A model generated the notes under the pieces. The model was not told where the DNA came from. It worked only from the letters and a program-made list of their open reading frames with translations, and ran no database searches. A DNA stretch of 64,000 nt from Adenanthera pavonina (Eukaryota > Streptophyta > Magnoliopsida > Fabales > Fabaceae). Below are positions 22,379 through 35,258 of this stretch, in pieces (the stretch's first letter is position 1; each line of letters opens with the position of its first letter). The stretch lies in contig JAIVEN010000015.1 of the NCBI GenBank assembly GCA_026686845.1, positions 37,446,970-37,510,969 on the forward strand, in the 5' to 3' direction. The position numbers and the translations under genes are program-made.

Positions 22379-22844
22379 GACCGCCGGGGCGCAATCATTT
22401 GTTTTCCGGACTCACGCAGTCTCGAAAAGTGTGCCACGAGCAGTTCTCGGGAACCGTGCCACATTCGGACAGACCGGTGAGGCGGGGAATCAGGTCACGC
22501 TTTCTTGGCGGTTCATCCGGTCGCACAGGCTCAACCTGCCGGAGTATGGACCAGCCGATATCACGGGAGGAGAGAGAAAGCATCGGGACCCGGTCCGACC
22601 AGCAGAAAGTTGAAGCGAGCCGCCGCACGTCGCCGGATGGACCACTTCTCGCGGTCGGGTCGGACCTACCGGTGAAGCATGTCAACGGGTCGGACTTTCT
22701 CACCGGTTTGATCGGTGCATTCCCGGCCTGCAAGTTGGCGTAAACCGGACGGAAAACGAAACCGGGCCAGCCGGGCTCGAACCATGACGCACAGAACCCG
22801 GCGGGGTGCTTCAGTTCAGTTTGAGAAACACACTGCGCAAAAGG

Positions 22845-22964
22845 TGGGGTGCAACACGACGACTTCCCAGGAGGTCACCCATCCTAGTACTACTCTCGCC
22901 CACGCACGCTTAACTACGGCGTTCTGATGGGATCCGGTGCATTAGTGCTGCTGTGATCGCACCC
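22845..22964 (-). rRNA. 5S rRNA copy 27 (T52/T53 retained, T62G)
   Basis: T62G and C105G as in copy 26, plus C14G, T45G and C49T. Confidence 0.96.
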
Positions 22965-23430
22965 GACGACCGGGGCGCAATCATTTGTTTTCAGGACTCG
23001 CGCAGTCTCGAAAAGTGTGCCACGAGCAGTTCTCGGGAACCGTGCCACATTCGGACAGACCGGTGAGGCGGGGAATCAGGTCACGCTTTCTTGGCGGTTC
23101 ATCCGGTCGCACCGGCTCAACCTGCCGGAGTATGGACCAGCCGATATCACGGGAGGAGAGAGAAAGCATCGGGACCCGGTTCGACCAGCAGAAAGTTGAA
23201 GCGAGCCGCCGCACGTCACCCGATGGACCACTTCTCGCGGTCGGGTCGGACCTACCGGTGAAGCATGTCAACGAGTCGGACTTTCTCACCGGTTTGATCG
23301 GTGCATTCCCGGCCTGCAAGTTGGCGTAAACCGGACGGAAAACGAAACCGGGCCAGCCGGACTCGAACCATGATGCACAGAACCCGGCGGGGTGCTTCAG
23401 TTCAGTTTCAGAAACACACTGCGCAAAAGG

Positions 23431-23549
23431 TGGGGTGCAACACGAGGACTTCCCAGGAGGTCACCCATCCTAGTACTACTCTCGCCCAAGCACGCTTAGC
23501 TGCGGAGTTCTGATGGGATCCGTGCATTAGTGCTGGTGTGATCGCACCC
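23431..23549 (-). rRNA. 5S rRNA copy 28 (C52 class, 1-nt deletion)
   Basis: T52C and C28/C29 deletion. Confidence 0.96.
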
Positions 23550-24015
23550 GACGGCCGGGGCGCAATCATTTGTTTTCAGGACTCGCGCAGTCTCGAAAAG
23601 CATGCCACAAGCAGTTCTCGGGAACCGTGCCACATTCGGACAGACCGGTGAGGCGGGGAATCAGGTCACGCTTTCTTGGCGGTTCATCCGGTCGCACCGG
23701 CTCAACCTGCCGGAGTATGGACCAGCCGATATCACGGGAGGAGAGAGAAAGCATCGGGACCCGGTCCGACCAGCAGAAAGTTGAAGCGAGCCGCCGCACG
23801 TCGCCCGATGGACCACTTCTCGCGGTCGGGTCGGACCTACCGGTGAAGCATGTCAACGGGTCGGACTTTCTCACCGGTTTGATCGGTGCATTCCCGGCCT
23901 GCAAGTTGGCGTAAACCGGACGGAAAACGAAACCGGGCCAGCCGGGCTCGAACCATGATGCACAGAACCCGGCGGGGTGCTTCAGTTCAGTTTCAGAAAC
24001 ACACTGCGCAAAAGG

Positions 24016-24135
24016 TGGGGTGCAACACGAGGACTTCCCAGGAGGTCACCCATCCTAGTACTACTCTCGCCCAAGCACGCTTCAATGCGGAGTTCTGATG
24101 GGATCCGGTGCATTAGTGCTGGTGTGATCGCACCC
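24016..24135 (-). rRNA. 5S rRNA copy 29 (G53 class, extra A-box change)
   Basis: T53G and G51T, so two changes in the first four A-box bases. Confidence 0.97.
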
Positions 24136-24601
24136 GACGGTCGGGGCGCAATCATTTGTTTTCAGGACTCGCGCAGTCTCGAAAAGTGTGCCACGAGCAG
24201 TTCTCGGGAACCGTGCCACATTCGGACAGACCGGTGAGGCGGGGAATCAGGTCACGCTTTCTTGGCGGTTCATCCGGTCGCACAGGCTCAACCTGCCGGA
24301 GTATGGACCAGCCGATATGACGGGAGGAGAGAGAAAGAATCGGGACCAGGTCCGACCAGCAGAAAGTTGAAGCGAGCCGCCGCACGTCGCCGGATGGACC
24401 ACTTCTCGCGGTCGGGTCGGACCTACCGGTGAAGCATGTCAACGGGTCGGACTTTCTCACCGGTTTGATCGGTGCATTCCCGGCCTGCAAGCTGGCGTAA
24501 ACCGGACGGAAAATGAAACCGGGCCAGCCGGGCTCGAACCATGATGCACAGAACCCGGCGGGGCGCTTCAGTTCAGTTTGAGAAACACACTGCGCAAAAG
24601 G

Positions 24602-24721
24602 TGGCGTGCAACACGACGACTTCCCAGGAGGTCACCCATCCTAGTACTACTCTCGCCCAAGCACGCTTCACTGCGGAGTTCTGATGGGATCCGGTGCATT
24701 AGTGCTGGTGTGATCGCACCC
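24602..24721 (-). rRNA. 5S rRNA copy 30 (G53 class)
   Basis: T53G, C105G and C117G in the terminal stem. Confidence 0.97.
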
Positions 24722-25187
24722 GACGACCGGGGCGCAACCATTTGTTTTCAGGACTCACGCAGTCTCGAAAAGTGTGCCACGAGCAGTTCTCGGGAACCGT
24801 GCCACATTCGGACAGACCGGTGAGGCGGGGAATCAGGTCACGCTTTCTTGGCGGTTCATCCGGTCGCACAGGCTCAACCTGCCGGAGTATGGACCAGCCG
24901 ATATCACGGGAGGAGAGAGAAAGCATCGGGACCCGGTCCGACCAGCAGAAAGTTGAAGCGAGCCGCCACACGTCGCCGGATGGACCACTTCTCGCGGTCG
25001 GGTCGGACCTACCGGTGAAGCATGTCAACGGGTCGGACTTTCTCACCGGTTTGATCGGTGCATTCCCGGCCTGCAAGTTGGCGTAAACCGGACGGAAAAC
25101 GAAACCGGGCCAGCCGAGCTCGAACCATGACGCACAGAACCCGGCGGGGTGCTTCAGTTCAGTTTGAGAAACACACTGCGCAAAAGG

Positions 25188-25307
25188 TGGGGTGCAACAC
25201 GACGACTTCCCAGGAGGTCACCCATCCTAGTACTACTCTCGCCCACGCACGCTTAGCTGCGGAGTTCTGATGGGATCCGGTGCATTAGTGCTGGTGTGAT
25301 CGCACCC
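25188..25307 (-). rRNA. 5S rRNA copy 31 (C52 class, full length, T62G)
   Basis: T52C with no deletion, plus T62G and C105G. It looks like a mix of the C52 class and the copy 26 allele. Confidence 0.97.
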
Positions 25308-25772
25308 GACGGCCGGGGCGCAATCATTTGTTTTCAGGACTCGCGCAGTCTCGAAAAGTGTGCCACGAGCAGTTCTCGGGAACCGTGCCACATTCGGACA
25401 GACCGGTGAGCGGGGAATCAGGTCACGCTTTCTTGGCGGTTCATCCGGTCGCACCGGCTCAACCTGCCAGAGTATGGACCAGCCGATATCACGGGAGGAG
25501 AGAGAAAGCATCGGGACCCGGTCCGACCAGCAGAAAGTTGAAGCGAGCCGCCGCACGTCGCCGGATGGACCACTTCTCGCGGTCGGGTCGGACCTACCGG
25601 TGAAGCATGTCAACGGGTCGGACTTTCTCACCGGTTTGATCGGTGCATTCCCGGCCTGCAAGTTGGCATAAACCGGACGGAAAATGAAACCGGGCCAGCC
25701 GGACTCGAACCATGATGCACAGAACCCGGCGGGGTGCTTCAGTTCAGTTTCAGAAACACACTGCGCAAAAGG

Positions 25773-25891
25773 TGGGGTGCAACACGAGGACTTCCCAGGA
25801 GGTCACCCATCCTAGTACTACTCTCGCCCAAGCACGCTTAGCTGCGGAGTTCTGATGGGATCCGTGCATTAGTGCTGGTGTGATCGCACCC
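25773..25891 (-). rRNA. 5S rRNA copy 32 (C52 class, 1-nt deletion)
   Basis: T52C and C28/C29 deletion. Confidence 0.96.
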
Positions 25892-26357
25892 GACGGCCGG
25901 GGCGCAATCATTTGTTTTCAGGACTCACGCAGTCTCGAAAAGTGTGCCACGAGCAGTTCTCGGGAACCGTGCCACATTCGGACAGACCGGTGAGGCGGGG
26001 AATCAGGTCACGCTTTCTTGGCGGTTCATCCGGTCGCACAGGCTCAACCTGCCGGAGTATGGACCAGCCGATATCACGGGAGGAGAGAGAAAGCATCGGG
26101 ACCCGGTCCGACCAGCAGAAAGTTGAAGCGAGCCGCCACACGTCGCCGGATGGACCACTTCTCGCGGTCGGGTCGGACCTACCGGTGAAGCATGTCAACG
26201 GGTCGGACTTTCTCACCGGTTTGATCGGTGCATTCCCGGCCTGCAAGTTGGCGTAAACCGGACGGAAAACGAAACCGGGCCAGCCGGGCTCGAACCATGA
26301 CGCACAGAACCCGGCGGGGTGCTTCAGTTCAGTTTGAGAAACACACTGCGCAAAAGG

Positions 26358-26477
26358 TGGGGTGCAACACGAGGACTTCCCAGGAGGTCACCCATCCTAG
26401 TACTACTCTCGCCCACGCACGCTTCACTGCGAAGTTCTGATGGGATCCGATGCATTAGTGCTGGTGTGATCGCACCC
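26358..26477 (-). rRNA. 5S rRNA copy 33 (G53 class, T62G)
   Basis: T53G and T62G, so two A-box changes, with C28T and C46T. Confidence 0.96.
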
Positions 26478-26943
26478 GACGGCCGGGGCGCAATCATTTG
26501 TTTTCAGGACTCGCGCAGTCTCGAAAAGTGTGCCACGAGCAGTTCTCGCGAACCGTGCCATATTCGGACAGATCGGTGAGGCGGGGAATCAGGTCACGCT
26601 TTCTTGGCGGTTCATCTGGTCGCACCGGCTCAACCTGCCGGAGTATGGACCAGCCGATATCACGGGAGGAGAGAGAAAGCATCGGGACCCGGTCCGACCA
26701 GCAGAAAGTTGAAGCGAGCCGCCGCACGTCGCCGGATGGACCACTTCTCGCGGTCGGGTCGGACCTACCGGTGAAGCATGTCAACGGGTCGGACTTTCTC
26801 ACTGGTTTGATCGGTGCATTCCCGGCCTGCAAGTTGGCGTAAACCGGACGGAAAACGAAACCGGGCCAGCCGGACTCGAACCATGATGCACAGAACCCGG
26901 CGGGGTGCTTCAGTTCAGTTTGAGAAACACACTGCGCAAAAGG

Positions 26944-27062
26944 TGGGGTGCAACACGAGGACTTCCCAGGAGGTCACCCATCCTAGTACTACTCTCGCCC
27001 AAGCACGCTTAGCTACGGAGTTCTGATGGGATCCGTGCATTAGTGCTGGTGTGATCGCACCC
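26944..27062 (-). rRNA. 5S rRNA copy 34 (C52 class, 1-nt deletion)
   Basis: T52C, C28/C29 deletion, C49T. Confidence 0.96.
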
Positions 27063-27528
27063 GACGGCCGGGGCGCAATCATTTGTTTTCAGGACTCACG
27101 CAGTCTCGAAAAGCGTGCCACGAGCAGTTCTCGGGAACCGTGCCACATTCGGACAGACCGGTGAGGCGGGGAATCAGGTCACGCTTTCTTGGCGGTTCAT
27201 CCGGTCGCACCGGCTCAACCTGCCGGAGTATGGACCAGCCGATATCACGGGACGAGAGAGAAAGCATCGGGACCCGGTCCGACCAGCAGAAAGTTGAAGC
27301 GAGCCGCCGCACGTCGCCCGATGGACCACTTCTCGCGGTCGGGTCGGACCTACCGGTGAAGCATGTCAACGGGTCGGACTTTCTCACCGGTTTGATCGGT
27401 GCATTCCCGGTCTGCAAGTTAGCGTAAACCGGACGGAAAATGAAACCGGGCCAGCCGGGCTCGAACCATGACGCACAGAACCCGGCGGGGTGCTTCAGTT
27501 CAGTTTGAGAAACACACTGCGCAAAGGG

Positions 27529-27647
27529 TGGGGTGCAACACGACGACTTCCCAGGAGGTCACCCATCCTAGTACTACTCTCGCCCAAGCACGCTTAGCTG
27601 CGGAGTTCTGATGGGATCCGTGCATTAGTGCTGGTGTGATCGCACCC
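27529..27647 (-). rRNA. 5S rRNA copy 35 (C52 class, 1-nt deletion, weak terminator)
   Basis: T52C, C28/C29 deletion and C105G. The T-run after the gene is TTT rather than TTTT. Confidence 0.96.
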
Positions 27648-28113
27648 GACGGCCGGGGCGCAATCATTTGTTTTCAGGACTCACGCAGTCTCGAAAAGCG
27701 TGCCATGAGCAGTTCTCGGGAACCGTGCCACATTCGGACAGACCGGTGAGGCGGGGAATCAGGTCACGCTTTCTTGGCGGTTCATCCGGTCGCACCGGCT
27801 CAACCTGCCGGAGTATGGACCAGCCGATATCACGGGACGAGAGAGAAAGCATCGGGACCCGGTCCGACCAGCAGAAAGTTGAAGCGAGCCGCCGCACGTC
27901 GCCCGATGGACCACTTCTCGCGGTCGGGTCGGACCTACCGGTGAAGCATGTCAACGGGTCGGACTTTCTCACCGGTTTGATCGGTGCATTCCCGGCCTGC
28001 AAGCTGGCATAAACCGGACGGAAAATGAAACCGGGCCAGCCGGGCTCGAACCATGATGCACAGAACCCGGCGGGGCGCTTCAGTTCAGTTTGAGAAACAC
28101 ACTGCGCAAACGG

Positions 28114-28233
28114 TGGGGTGCAACACGACGACTTCCCAGGAGGTCACCCATCCTAGTACTACTCTCGCCCAAGCACGCTTCACTGCGGAGTTCTGATGGG
28201 ATCCGGTGCATTAGTGCTGGTGTGATCGCACCC
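28114..28233 (-). rRNA. 5S rRNA copy 36 (G53 class, weak terminator)
   Basis: T53G and C105G. The T-run is cut to TTT by a different base change (GTTT) from the one in copy 35. Confidence 0.97.
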
Positions 28234-28699
28234 GACGACCGGGGCGCAACCATTGGTTTTCAGGACTCACGCAGTCTCGAAAAGTGTGCCACGAGCAGTT
28301 CTCGGGAACCGTGCCACATTCGGACAGACCGGTGAGGCGGGGAATCAGGTCACGCTTTCTTGGCGGTTCATCCGGTCGCACCGGCTCAACCTGCCCGAGT
28401 ATGGACCAGCCGATATCACGGGAGGAGAGAGAAAGCATCGGGACCCGGTCCGACCAGCAGAAAGTTGAAGCGAGCCGTCGCACGTCGCCGGATGGACCAC
28501 TTCTCGCGGTCGGGTCGGACCTACCGGTGAAGCATGTCAACGGGTCGGACTTTCTCACCGGTTTGATCGGTGCATTCCCGGCCTGCAAGTTGGCATAAAC
28601 CGGACGGAAAACGAAACCGGGCCAGCCGGACTCGAACCATGATGCACAGAACCCGGCGGGGTGCTTCAGTTCAGTTTGAGAAACACACTGCGCAAAAGG

Positions 28700-28818
28700 T
28701 GGGGTGCAACACGAGGACTTCCCAGGAGGTCACCCATCCTAGTACTACTCTCGCCCAAGCACGCTTAGCTGCGGAGTTCTGATGGGATCCGTGCATTAGT
28801 GCTGGTGTGATCGCACCC
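28700..28818 (-). rRNA. 5S rRNA copy 37 (C52 class, 1-nt deletion)
   Basis: T52C and C28/C29 deletion; T4 terminator present. Confidence 0.96.
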
Positions 28819-29284
28819 GACGGCTGGGGCGCAATCATTTGTTTTCAGGACTCGCGCAGTCTCGAAAAGCGTGCCACGAGCAGTTCTCGGGAACCGTGCC
28901 ACATTCGGACAGACCGGTGAGGCGGGGAATCAGGTCACGCTTTCTTGGCGGTTCATCCGGTCGCACCGGCTCAACCTGCCGGAGTATGGACCAGCCGATA
29001 TCACAGGAGGAGAGAGAAAGCATCGGGACCCGGTCCGACCAGCAGAAAGTTGAAGCGAGCCGCCGCACGTCGCCCGATGGACCACTTCTCGCGATCGGGT
29101 CGGACCTACCGGTGAAGCATGTCAACGGGTCGGACTTTCTCACCGGTTTGATCGGTGCATTCCCGGTCTGCAAGTTAGCGTAAACCGGACGGAAAATGAA
29201 ACCGGGCCAGCCGGGCTCGAACCATGACGCACAGAACCCGGCGGGGTGCTTCAGTTCAGTTTGAGAAACACACTGCGCAAAGGG

Positions 29285-29404
29285 TGGGGTGCAACACGAC
29301 GACTTCCCAGGAGGTCACCCATCCTAGTACTACTCTCGCCCACGCACGCTTCACTGCGGAGTTCTGATGGGATCCGGTGCATTAGTGCTGGTGTGATCGC
29401 ACCT
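29285..29404 (-). rRNA. 5S rRNA copy 38 (G53 class, start-site and terminator variants)
   Basis: T53G, T62G, C105G and G1A at the first transcribed base, with a TTT terminator. The same set recurs in copies 47 and 53. Confidence 0.96.
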
Positions 29405-29870
29405 GACGGCCGGGGCGCAATCATTTGTTTTCAGGACTCGCGCAGTCTCGAAAAGTGTGCCACGAGCAGTTCTCGGGAACCGTGCCACATTCGGACAGAC
29501 CGGTGAGGCGGGGAATCAGGTCACGCTTTCTTGGCGGTTCATCCGGTCGCACCGGCTCAACCTGCCGGAGTATGGACCAGCCGATATCACGGGAGGAGAG
29601 AGAAAGCATCGGGACCCGGTCCGACCAGCAGAAAGTTGAAGCGAGCCGCCGCACGTCGCCGGATGGACCACTTCTCGCGGTCGGGTCGGACCTACCGGTG
29701 AAGCATGTCAACGGGTCGGACTTTCTCACTGGTTTGATCGGTGCATTCCCGGCCTGCAAGTTGGCGTAAACCGGACGGAAAACGAAACCGGGCCAGCCGG
29801 GCTCGAACCATGATGTACAGAACCCGGCGGGGTGCTTCAGTTCAGTTTGAGAAACACACTGCGCAAAAGG

Positions 29871-29989
29871 TGGGGTGCAACACGAGGACTTCCCAGGAGG
29901 TCACCCATCCTAGTACTACTCTCGCCCTAGCACGCTTAGCTGCGGAGTTCTGGTGGGATCCGTGCATTAGTGCTGGTGTGATCGCACCC
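29871..29989 (-). rRNA. 5S rRNA copy 39 (C52 class, 1-nt deletion)
   Basis: T52C, T63A, C28/C29 deletion, and private T38C. Confidence 0.96.
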
Positions 29990-30455
29990 GACGGCCGGGG
30001 CGCAATCATTTGTTTTCAGGACTCGCGCAGTCTCGAAAAGTGTGCCACGAGCAGTTCTCGCGAACCGTGCCATATTCGGACAGACCGGTGAGGCGGGGAA
30101 TCAGGTCACGCTTTCTTGGCGGTTCATCTGGTCGCACCGGCTCAACCTGCCGGAGTATGGACCAGCCGATATCACGGGAGGAGAGAGAAAGCATCGGGAC
30201 CCGGTCCGACCAGCAGAAAGTTGAAGCGAGCCGCCGCACGTCGCCGGATGGACCACTTCTCGCGGTCGGGTCGGACCTACCGGTGAAGCATGTCAACGGG
30301 TCGGACTTTCTCACTGGTTTGATCGGTGCATTCCCGGCCTGCAAGTTGGCGTAAACCGGACGGAAAACGAAACCGGGCCAGCCGGACTCGAACCATGATG
30401 CACAGAACCCGGCGGGGTGCTTCAGTTCAGTTTGAGAAACACACTGCGCAAAAGG

Positions 30456-30574
30456 TGGGGTGCAACACGAGGACTTCCCAGGAGGTCACCCATCCTAGTA
30501 CTACTCTCGCCCAAGCACGCTTAGCTGCGGAGTTCTGATGGGATCCGTGCATTAGTGCTGGTGTGATCGCACCC
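30456..30574 (-). rRNA. 5S rRNA copy 40 (C52 class, 1-nt deletion)
   Basis: T52C and C28/C29 deletion. Confidence 0.96.
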
Positions 30575-31040
30575 GACGGCCGGGGCGCAATCATTTGTTT
30601 TCAGGACTCACGCAGTCTCGAAAAGCATGCCACGAGTAGTTCTCGGGAACCGTGCCACATTCGGACAGACCGGTGAGGCGGGGAATCAGGTCACGCTTTC
30701 TTGGCGGTTCATCCGGTCGCACCGGCTCAACCTGCCGGAGTATGGACCAGCCGATATCACGGGAGGAGAGAGAAAGCATCGGGAACCGGTCCGACCAGCA
30801 GAAAGTTGAAGCGAGCCGCCGCACGTCGCCGGATGGACCACTTCTCGCGGTCGGGTCGGACCTACCGGTGAAGCATGTCAACGGGTCGGACTTTCTCACC
30901 GGTTTGATCGGTGCATTCCCGGCCTGCAAGTTGGCGTAAACCGGACGGAAAATGAAACCGGGCTAGCCGGACTCGAACCATGATGCACAGAACCCGGCGG
31001 GGTGCTTCAGTTTAGTTTGAGAAACACACTGCGCAAAAGG

Positions 31041-31160
31041 TGGGGTGCAACACGAGGACTTCGCAGGAGGTCACCCATCCTAGTACTACTCAAACCCAAG
31101 CACGCTTCACTGCGGAGTTCTGATCGGATCCGGTGCATTAGTGCTGGTGTGATCGCACCC
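31041..31160 (-). rRNA. 5S rRNA copy 41 (G53 class, intermediate element destroyed)
   Basis: T53G, with C67T, G68T and A69T turning CGA of the intermediate element into TTT, plus C36G and G98C. The internal promoter is probably defective. Confidence 0.96.
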
Positions 31161-31626
31161 GACGACCTGGGTGCAACCATTTGTTTTCAGGACTCGCGCA
31201 GTCTCGAAAAGTGTGCCACGAGCAGTTCTCGGGAACCAAGCCACATTCGGACAGACCGGTGAGGCGGGGAATCAGGTCACGCTTTCTTGGCGGTTCATCC
31301 GGTCGCACCGGCTCAACCTGCCGGAGTATGGACCAGCCGATATCACGGGAGGAGAGAGAAAGCATCGGGACCCGGTCCGACCAGCAGAAAGTTGAAGCGA
31401 GCCGCCGCACGTCGCCGGATGGACCACTTCTCGCGGTCGGGTCGGACCTACCGGTGAAGCATGTCAACGGGTCGGACTTTCTCACCGGTTTGATCGGTGC
31501 ATTCCCGGCCTGCAAGTTGGCATAAACCGGACGGAAAACGAAACCGGGCCAGCCGGACTCGAACCATGATGCACAGAACCCGGCGGGGTGCTTCAGTTCA
31601 GTTTCAGAAACACACTGCGCAAAAGG

Positions 31627-31745
31627 TGGGGTGCAACACGAGGACTTCCCAGGAGGTCACCCATCCTAGTACTACTCTCGCCCAAGCACGCTTAGCTGCG
31701 GAGTTCTGATGGGATCCGTACATTAGTGCTGGTGTGATCGCACCC
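31627..31745 (-). rRNA. 5S rRNA copy 42 (C52 class, 1-nt deletion)
   Basis: T52C, C28/C29 deletion, C26T. Confidence 0.96.
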
Positions 31746-32211
31746 GACGGCCGGGGCGCAATCATTTGTTTTGAGGACTCACGCAGTCTCGAAAAGTGTG
31801 CCACGAGCAGTTCTCGGGAACCGTGCCACATTCGGACAGACCGGTGAGGCGGGGAATCAGGTCACGCTTTCTTGGCGGTTCATCCGGTCGCACAGGCTCA
31901 ACCTGCCGGAGTATGGACCAGCCGATATCACGGGAGGAGAGAGAAAGCATCGGGACCCGGTCCGACCAGCAGAAAGTTGAAGCGAGCCGCCACACGTCGC
32001 CGGATGGACCACTTCTCGCGGTCGGGTCGGACCTACCGGTGAAGCATGTCAACGGGTCAGACTTTCTCACCGGTTTGATCGGTGCATTCCCGGCCTGCAA
32101 GTTGGCGTAAACCGGACGGAAAACGAAACCGGGCCAGCCGGGCTCGAACCATGACGCACAGAACCCGGCGGGGTGCTTCAGTTCAGTTTGAGAAACACAC
32201 TGCGCAAAAGG

Positions 32212-32331
32212 TGGGGTGCAACACGAGGACTTCCCAGGAGGTCACCCATCCTAGTACTACTCTCGCCCACGCACGCTTCACTGCGGAGTTCTGATGGGAT
32301 CCGGTGCATTAGTGCTGGTGTGATCGCACCC
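32212..32331 (-). rRNA. 5S rRNA copy 43 (G53 class, T62G)
   Basis: T53G and T62G; a block relative of copy 33, 5854 bp away. Confidence 0.97.
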
Positions 32332-32797
32332 GACGGCCGGGGCGCAATCATTTGTTTTCAGGACTCGCGCAGTCTCGAAAAGTGTGCCACGAGCAGTTCT
32401 CGCGAACCGTGCCATATTCGGACAGACCGGTGAGGCGGGGAATCAGGTCACGCTTTCTTGGCGGTTCATCTGGTCGCACCGGCTCAACCTGCCGGAGTAT
32501 GGACCAGCCGATATCACGGGAGGAGAGAGAAAGCATCGGGACCCGGTCCGACCAGCAGAAAGTTGAAGCGAGCCGCCGCACGTCGCCGGATGGACCACTT
32601 CTCGCGGTCGGGTCGGACCTAACGGTGAAGCATGTCAACGGGTCGGACTTTCTCACTGGTTTGATCGGTGCATTCCCGGCCTGCAAGTTGGCGTAAACCG
32701 GACGGAAAACGAAACCGGGCCAGCCGGACTCGAACCATGATGCACAGAACCCGGCGGGGTGCTTCAGTTCAGTTTGAGAAACACACTGCGCAAAAGG

Positions 32798-32916
32798 TGG
32801 GGTGCAACACGAGGACTTCCCAGGAGGTCACCCATCCTAGTACTACTCTCGCCCAAGCACGCTTAGCTGCGGAGTTCTGATGGGATCCGTGCATTAGTGC
32901 TGGTGTGATCGCACCC
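32798..32916 (-). rRNA. 5S rRNA copy 44 (C52 class, 1-nt deletion)
   Basis: T52C and C28/C29 deletion. Confidence 0.96.
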
Positions 32917-33382
32917 GACGGCCGGGGCGCAATCATTTGTTTTCAGGACTCACGCAGTCTCGAAAAGCGTGCCACGAGCAGTTCTCGGGAACCGTGCCAC
33001 ATTCGGACAGACCGGTGAGGCGGGGAATCAGGTCACGCTTTCTTGGCGGTTCATCCGGTCGCACCGGCTCAACCTGCCGGAGTATGGACCAGCCGATATC
33101 ACGGGACGAGAGAGAAAGCATCGGGACCCGGTCCGACCAGCAGAAAGTTGAAGCGAGCCGCCGCACGTCGCCCGATGGACCACTTCTCGCGGTCGGGTCG
33201 GACCTACCGGTGAAGCATGTCAACGGGTCGGACTTTCTCACCGGTTTGATCGGTGCATCCCCGGCCTGCAAGCTGGCGTAAACCGGACGGAAAATGAAAC
33301 CGGGCCAGCCGGGCTCGAACCATGATGCACAGAACCCGGCGGGGCGCTTCAGTTCAGTTTGAGAAACACACTGCGCAAAAGG

Positions 33383-33502
33383 TGGGGTGCAACACGACGA
33401 CTTCCCAGGAGGTCACCCATCCTAGTACTACTCTCGCCCAAGCACGCTTCACTGCGGAGTTCTGATGGGATCCGGTGCATTAGTGCTGGTGTGATCGCAC
33501 CC
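33383..33502 (-). rRNA. 5S rRNA copy 45 (G53 class)
   Basis: T53G and C105G; first unit of the six-unit block repeated from copy 51. Confidence 0.97.
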
Positions 33503-33968
33503 GACGACCGGGGCGCAACCATTGGTTTTCAGGACTCACGCAGTCTCGAAAAGTGTGCCACGAGCAGTTCTCGGGAACCGTGCCACATTCGGACAGACCG
33601 GTGAGGCGGGGAATCAGGTCACGCTTTCTTGGCGGTTCATCCGGTCGCACCGGCTCAACCTGCCCGAGTATGGACCAGCCGATATCACGGGAGGAGAGAG
33701 AAAGCATCGGGACCCGGTCCGACCAGCAGAAAGTTGAAGTGAGCCGTCGCACGTCGCCGGATGGACCACTTCTCGCGGTCGGGTCGGACCTACCGGTGAA
33801 GCATGTCAACGGGTCGGACTTTCTCACCGGTTTGATCGGTGCATTCCCGGCCTGCAAGTTGGCATAAACCGGACGGAAAACGAAACCGGGCCAGCCGGAC
33901 TCGAACCATGATGCACAGAACCCGGCGGGGTGCTTCAGTTCAGTTTCAGAAACACACTGCGCAAAAGG

Positions 33969-34087
33969 TGGGGTGCAACACGAGGACTTCCCAGGAGGTC
34001 ACCCATCCTAGTACTACTCTCGCCCAAGCACGCTTAGCTGCGGAGTTCTGATGGGATCCGTGCATTAGTGCTGGTGTGATCGCACCC
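33969..34087 (-). rRNA. 5S rRNA copy 46 (C52 class, 1-nt deletion)
   Basis: T52C and C28/C29 deletion; partner of copy 52. Confidence 0.96.
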
Positions 34088-34553
34088 GACGGCCGGGGCG
34101 CAATCATTTGTTTTCAGGACTCGCGCAGTCTCGAAAAGCGTGCCACGAGCAGTTCTCGGGAACCGTGCCACATTCGGACAGACCGGTGAGGCGGGGAATC
34201 AGGTCACGCTTTCTTGGCGGTTCATCCGGTCGCACCGGCTCAACCTGCCCGAGTATGGACCAGCCGATATCACGGGAGGAGAGAGAAAGCATCGGGACCC
34301 GGTCCGACCAGCAGAAAGTTGAAGCGAGCCGCCGCACGTCGCCCGATGGACCACTTCTCGCGGTCGGGTCGGACCTACCGGTGAAGCATGTCAACGGGTC
34401 GGACTTTCTCACCGGTTTGATCGGTGCATTCCCGGTCTGCAAGTTAGCGTAAACCGGACGGAAAATGAAACCGGGCCAGCCGGGCTCGAACCATGACGCA
34501 CAGAACCCGGCGGGGTGCTTCAGTTCAGTTTGAGAAACACACTGCGCAAAGGG

Positions 34554-34673
34554 TGGGGTGCAACACGACGACTTCCCAGGAGGTCACCCATCCTAGTACT
34601 ACTCTCGCCCACGCACGCTTCACTGCGGAGTTCTGATGGGATCCGGTGCATTAGTGCTGGTGTGATCGCACCT
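34554..34673 (-). rRNA. 5S rRNA copy 47 (G53 class, start-site and terminator variants)
   Basis: G1A, T53G, T62G, C105G and a TTT terminator: the copy 38 allele. Confidence 0.96.
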
Positions 34674-35139
34674 GACGGCCGGGGCGCAATCATTTGTTTT
34701 CAGGACTCGCGCAGTCTCGAAAAGTGTGCCACGAGCAGTTCTCGGGAACCGTGCCACATTCGGACAGACCGGTGAGGCGGGGAATCAGGTCACGCTTTCT
34801 TGGCGGTTCATCCGGTCGCACCGGCTCAACCTGCCGGAGTATGGACCAGCCGATATCACGGGAGGAGAGAGAAAGCATCGGGACCCGGTCCGACCAGCAG
34901 AAAGTTGAAGCGAGCCGCCGCACGTCGCCGGATGGACCACTTCTCGCGGTCGGGTCGGACCTACCGGTGAAGCATGTCAACGGGTCGGACTTTCTCACTG
35001 GTTTGATCGGTGCATTCCCGGCCTGCAAGTTGGCGTAAACCGGACGGAAAACGAAACCGGGCCAGCCGGGCTCGAACCATGATGTACAGAACCCGGCGGG
35101 GTGCTTCAGTTCAGTTTGAGAAACACACTGCGCAAAAGG

Positions 35140-35258
35140 TGGGGTGCAACACGAGGACTTCCCAGGAGGTCACCCATCCTAGTACTACTCTCGCCCTAGC
35201 ACGCTTAGCTGCGGAGTTCTGATGGGATCCGTGCATTAGTGCTGGTGTGATCGCACCC
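35140..35258 (-). rRNA. 5S rRNA copy 48 (C52 class, 1-nt deletion)
   Basis: T52C, T63A, C28/C29 deletion; shares T63A with copies 39 and 54. Confidence 0.96.
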
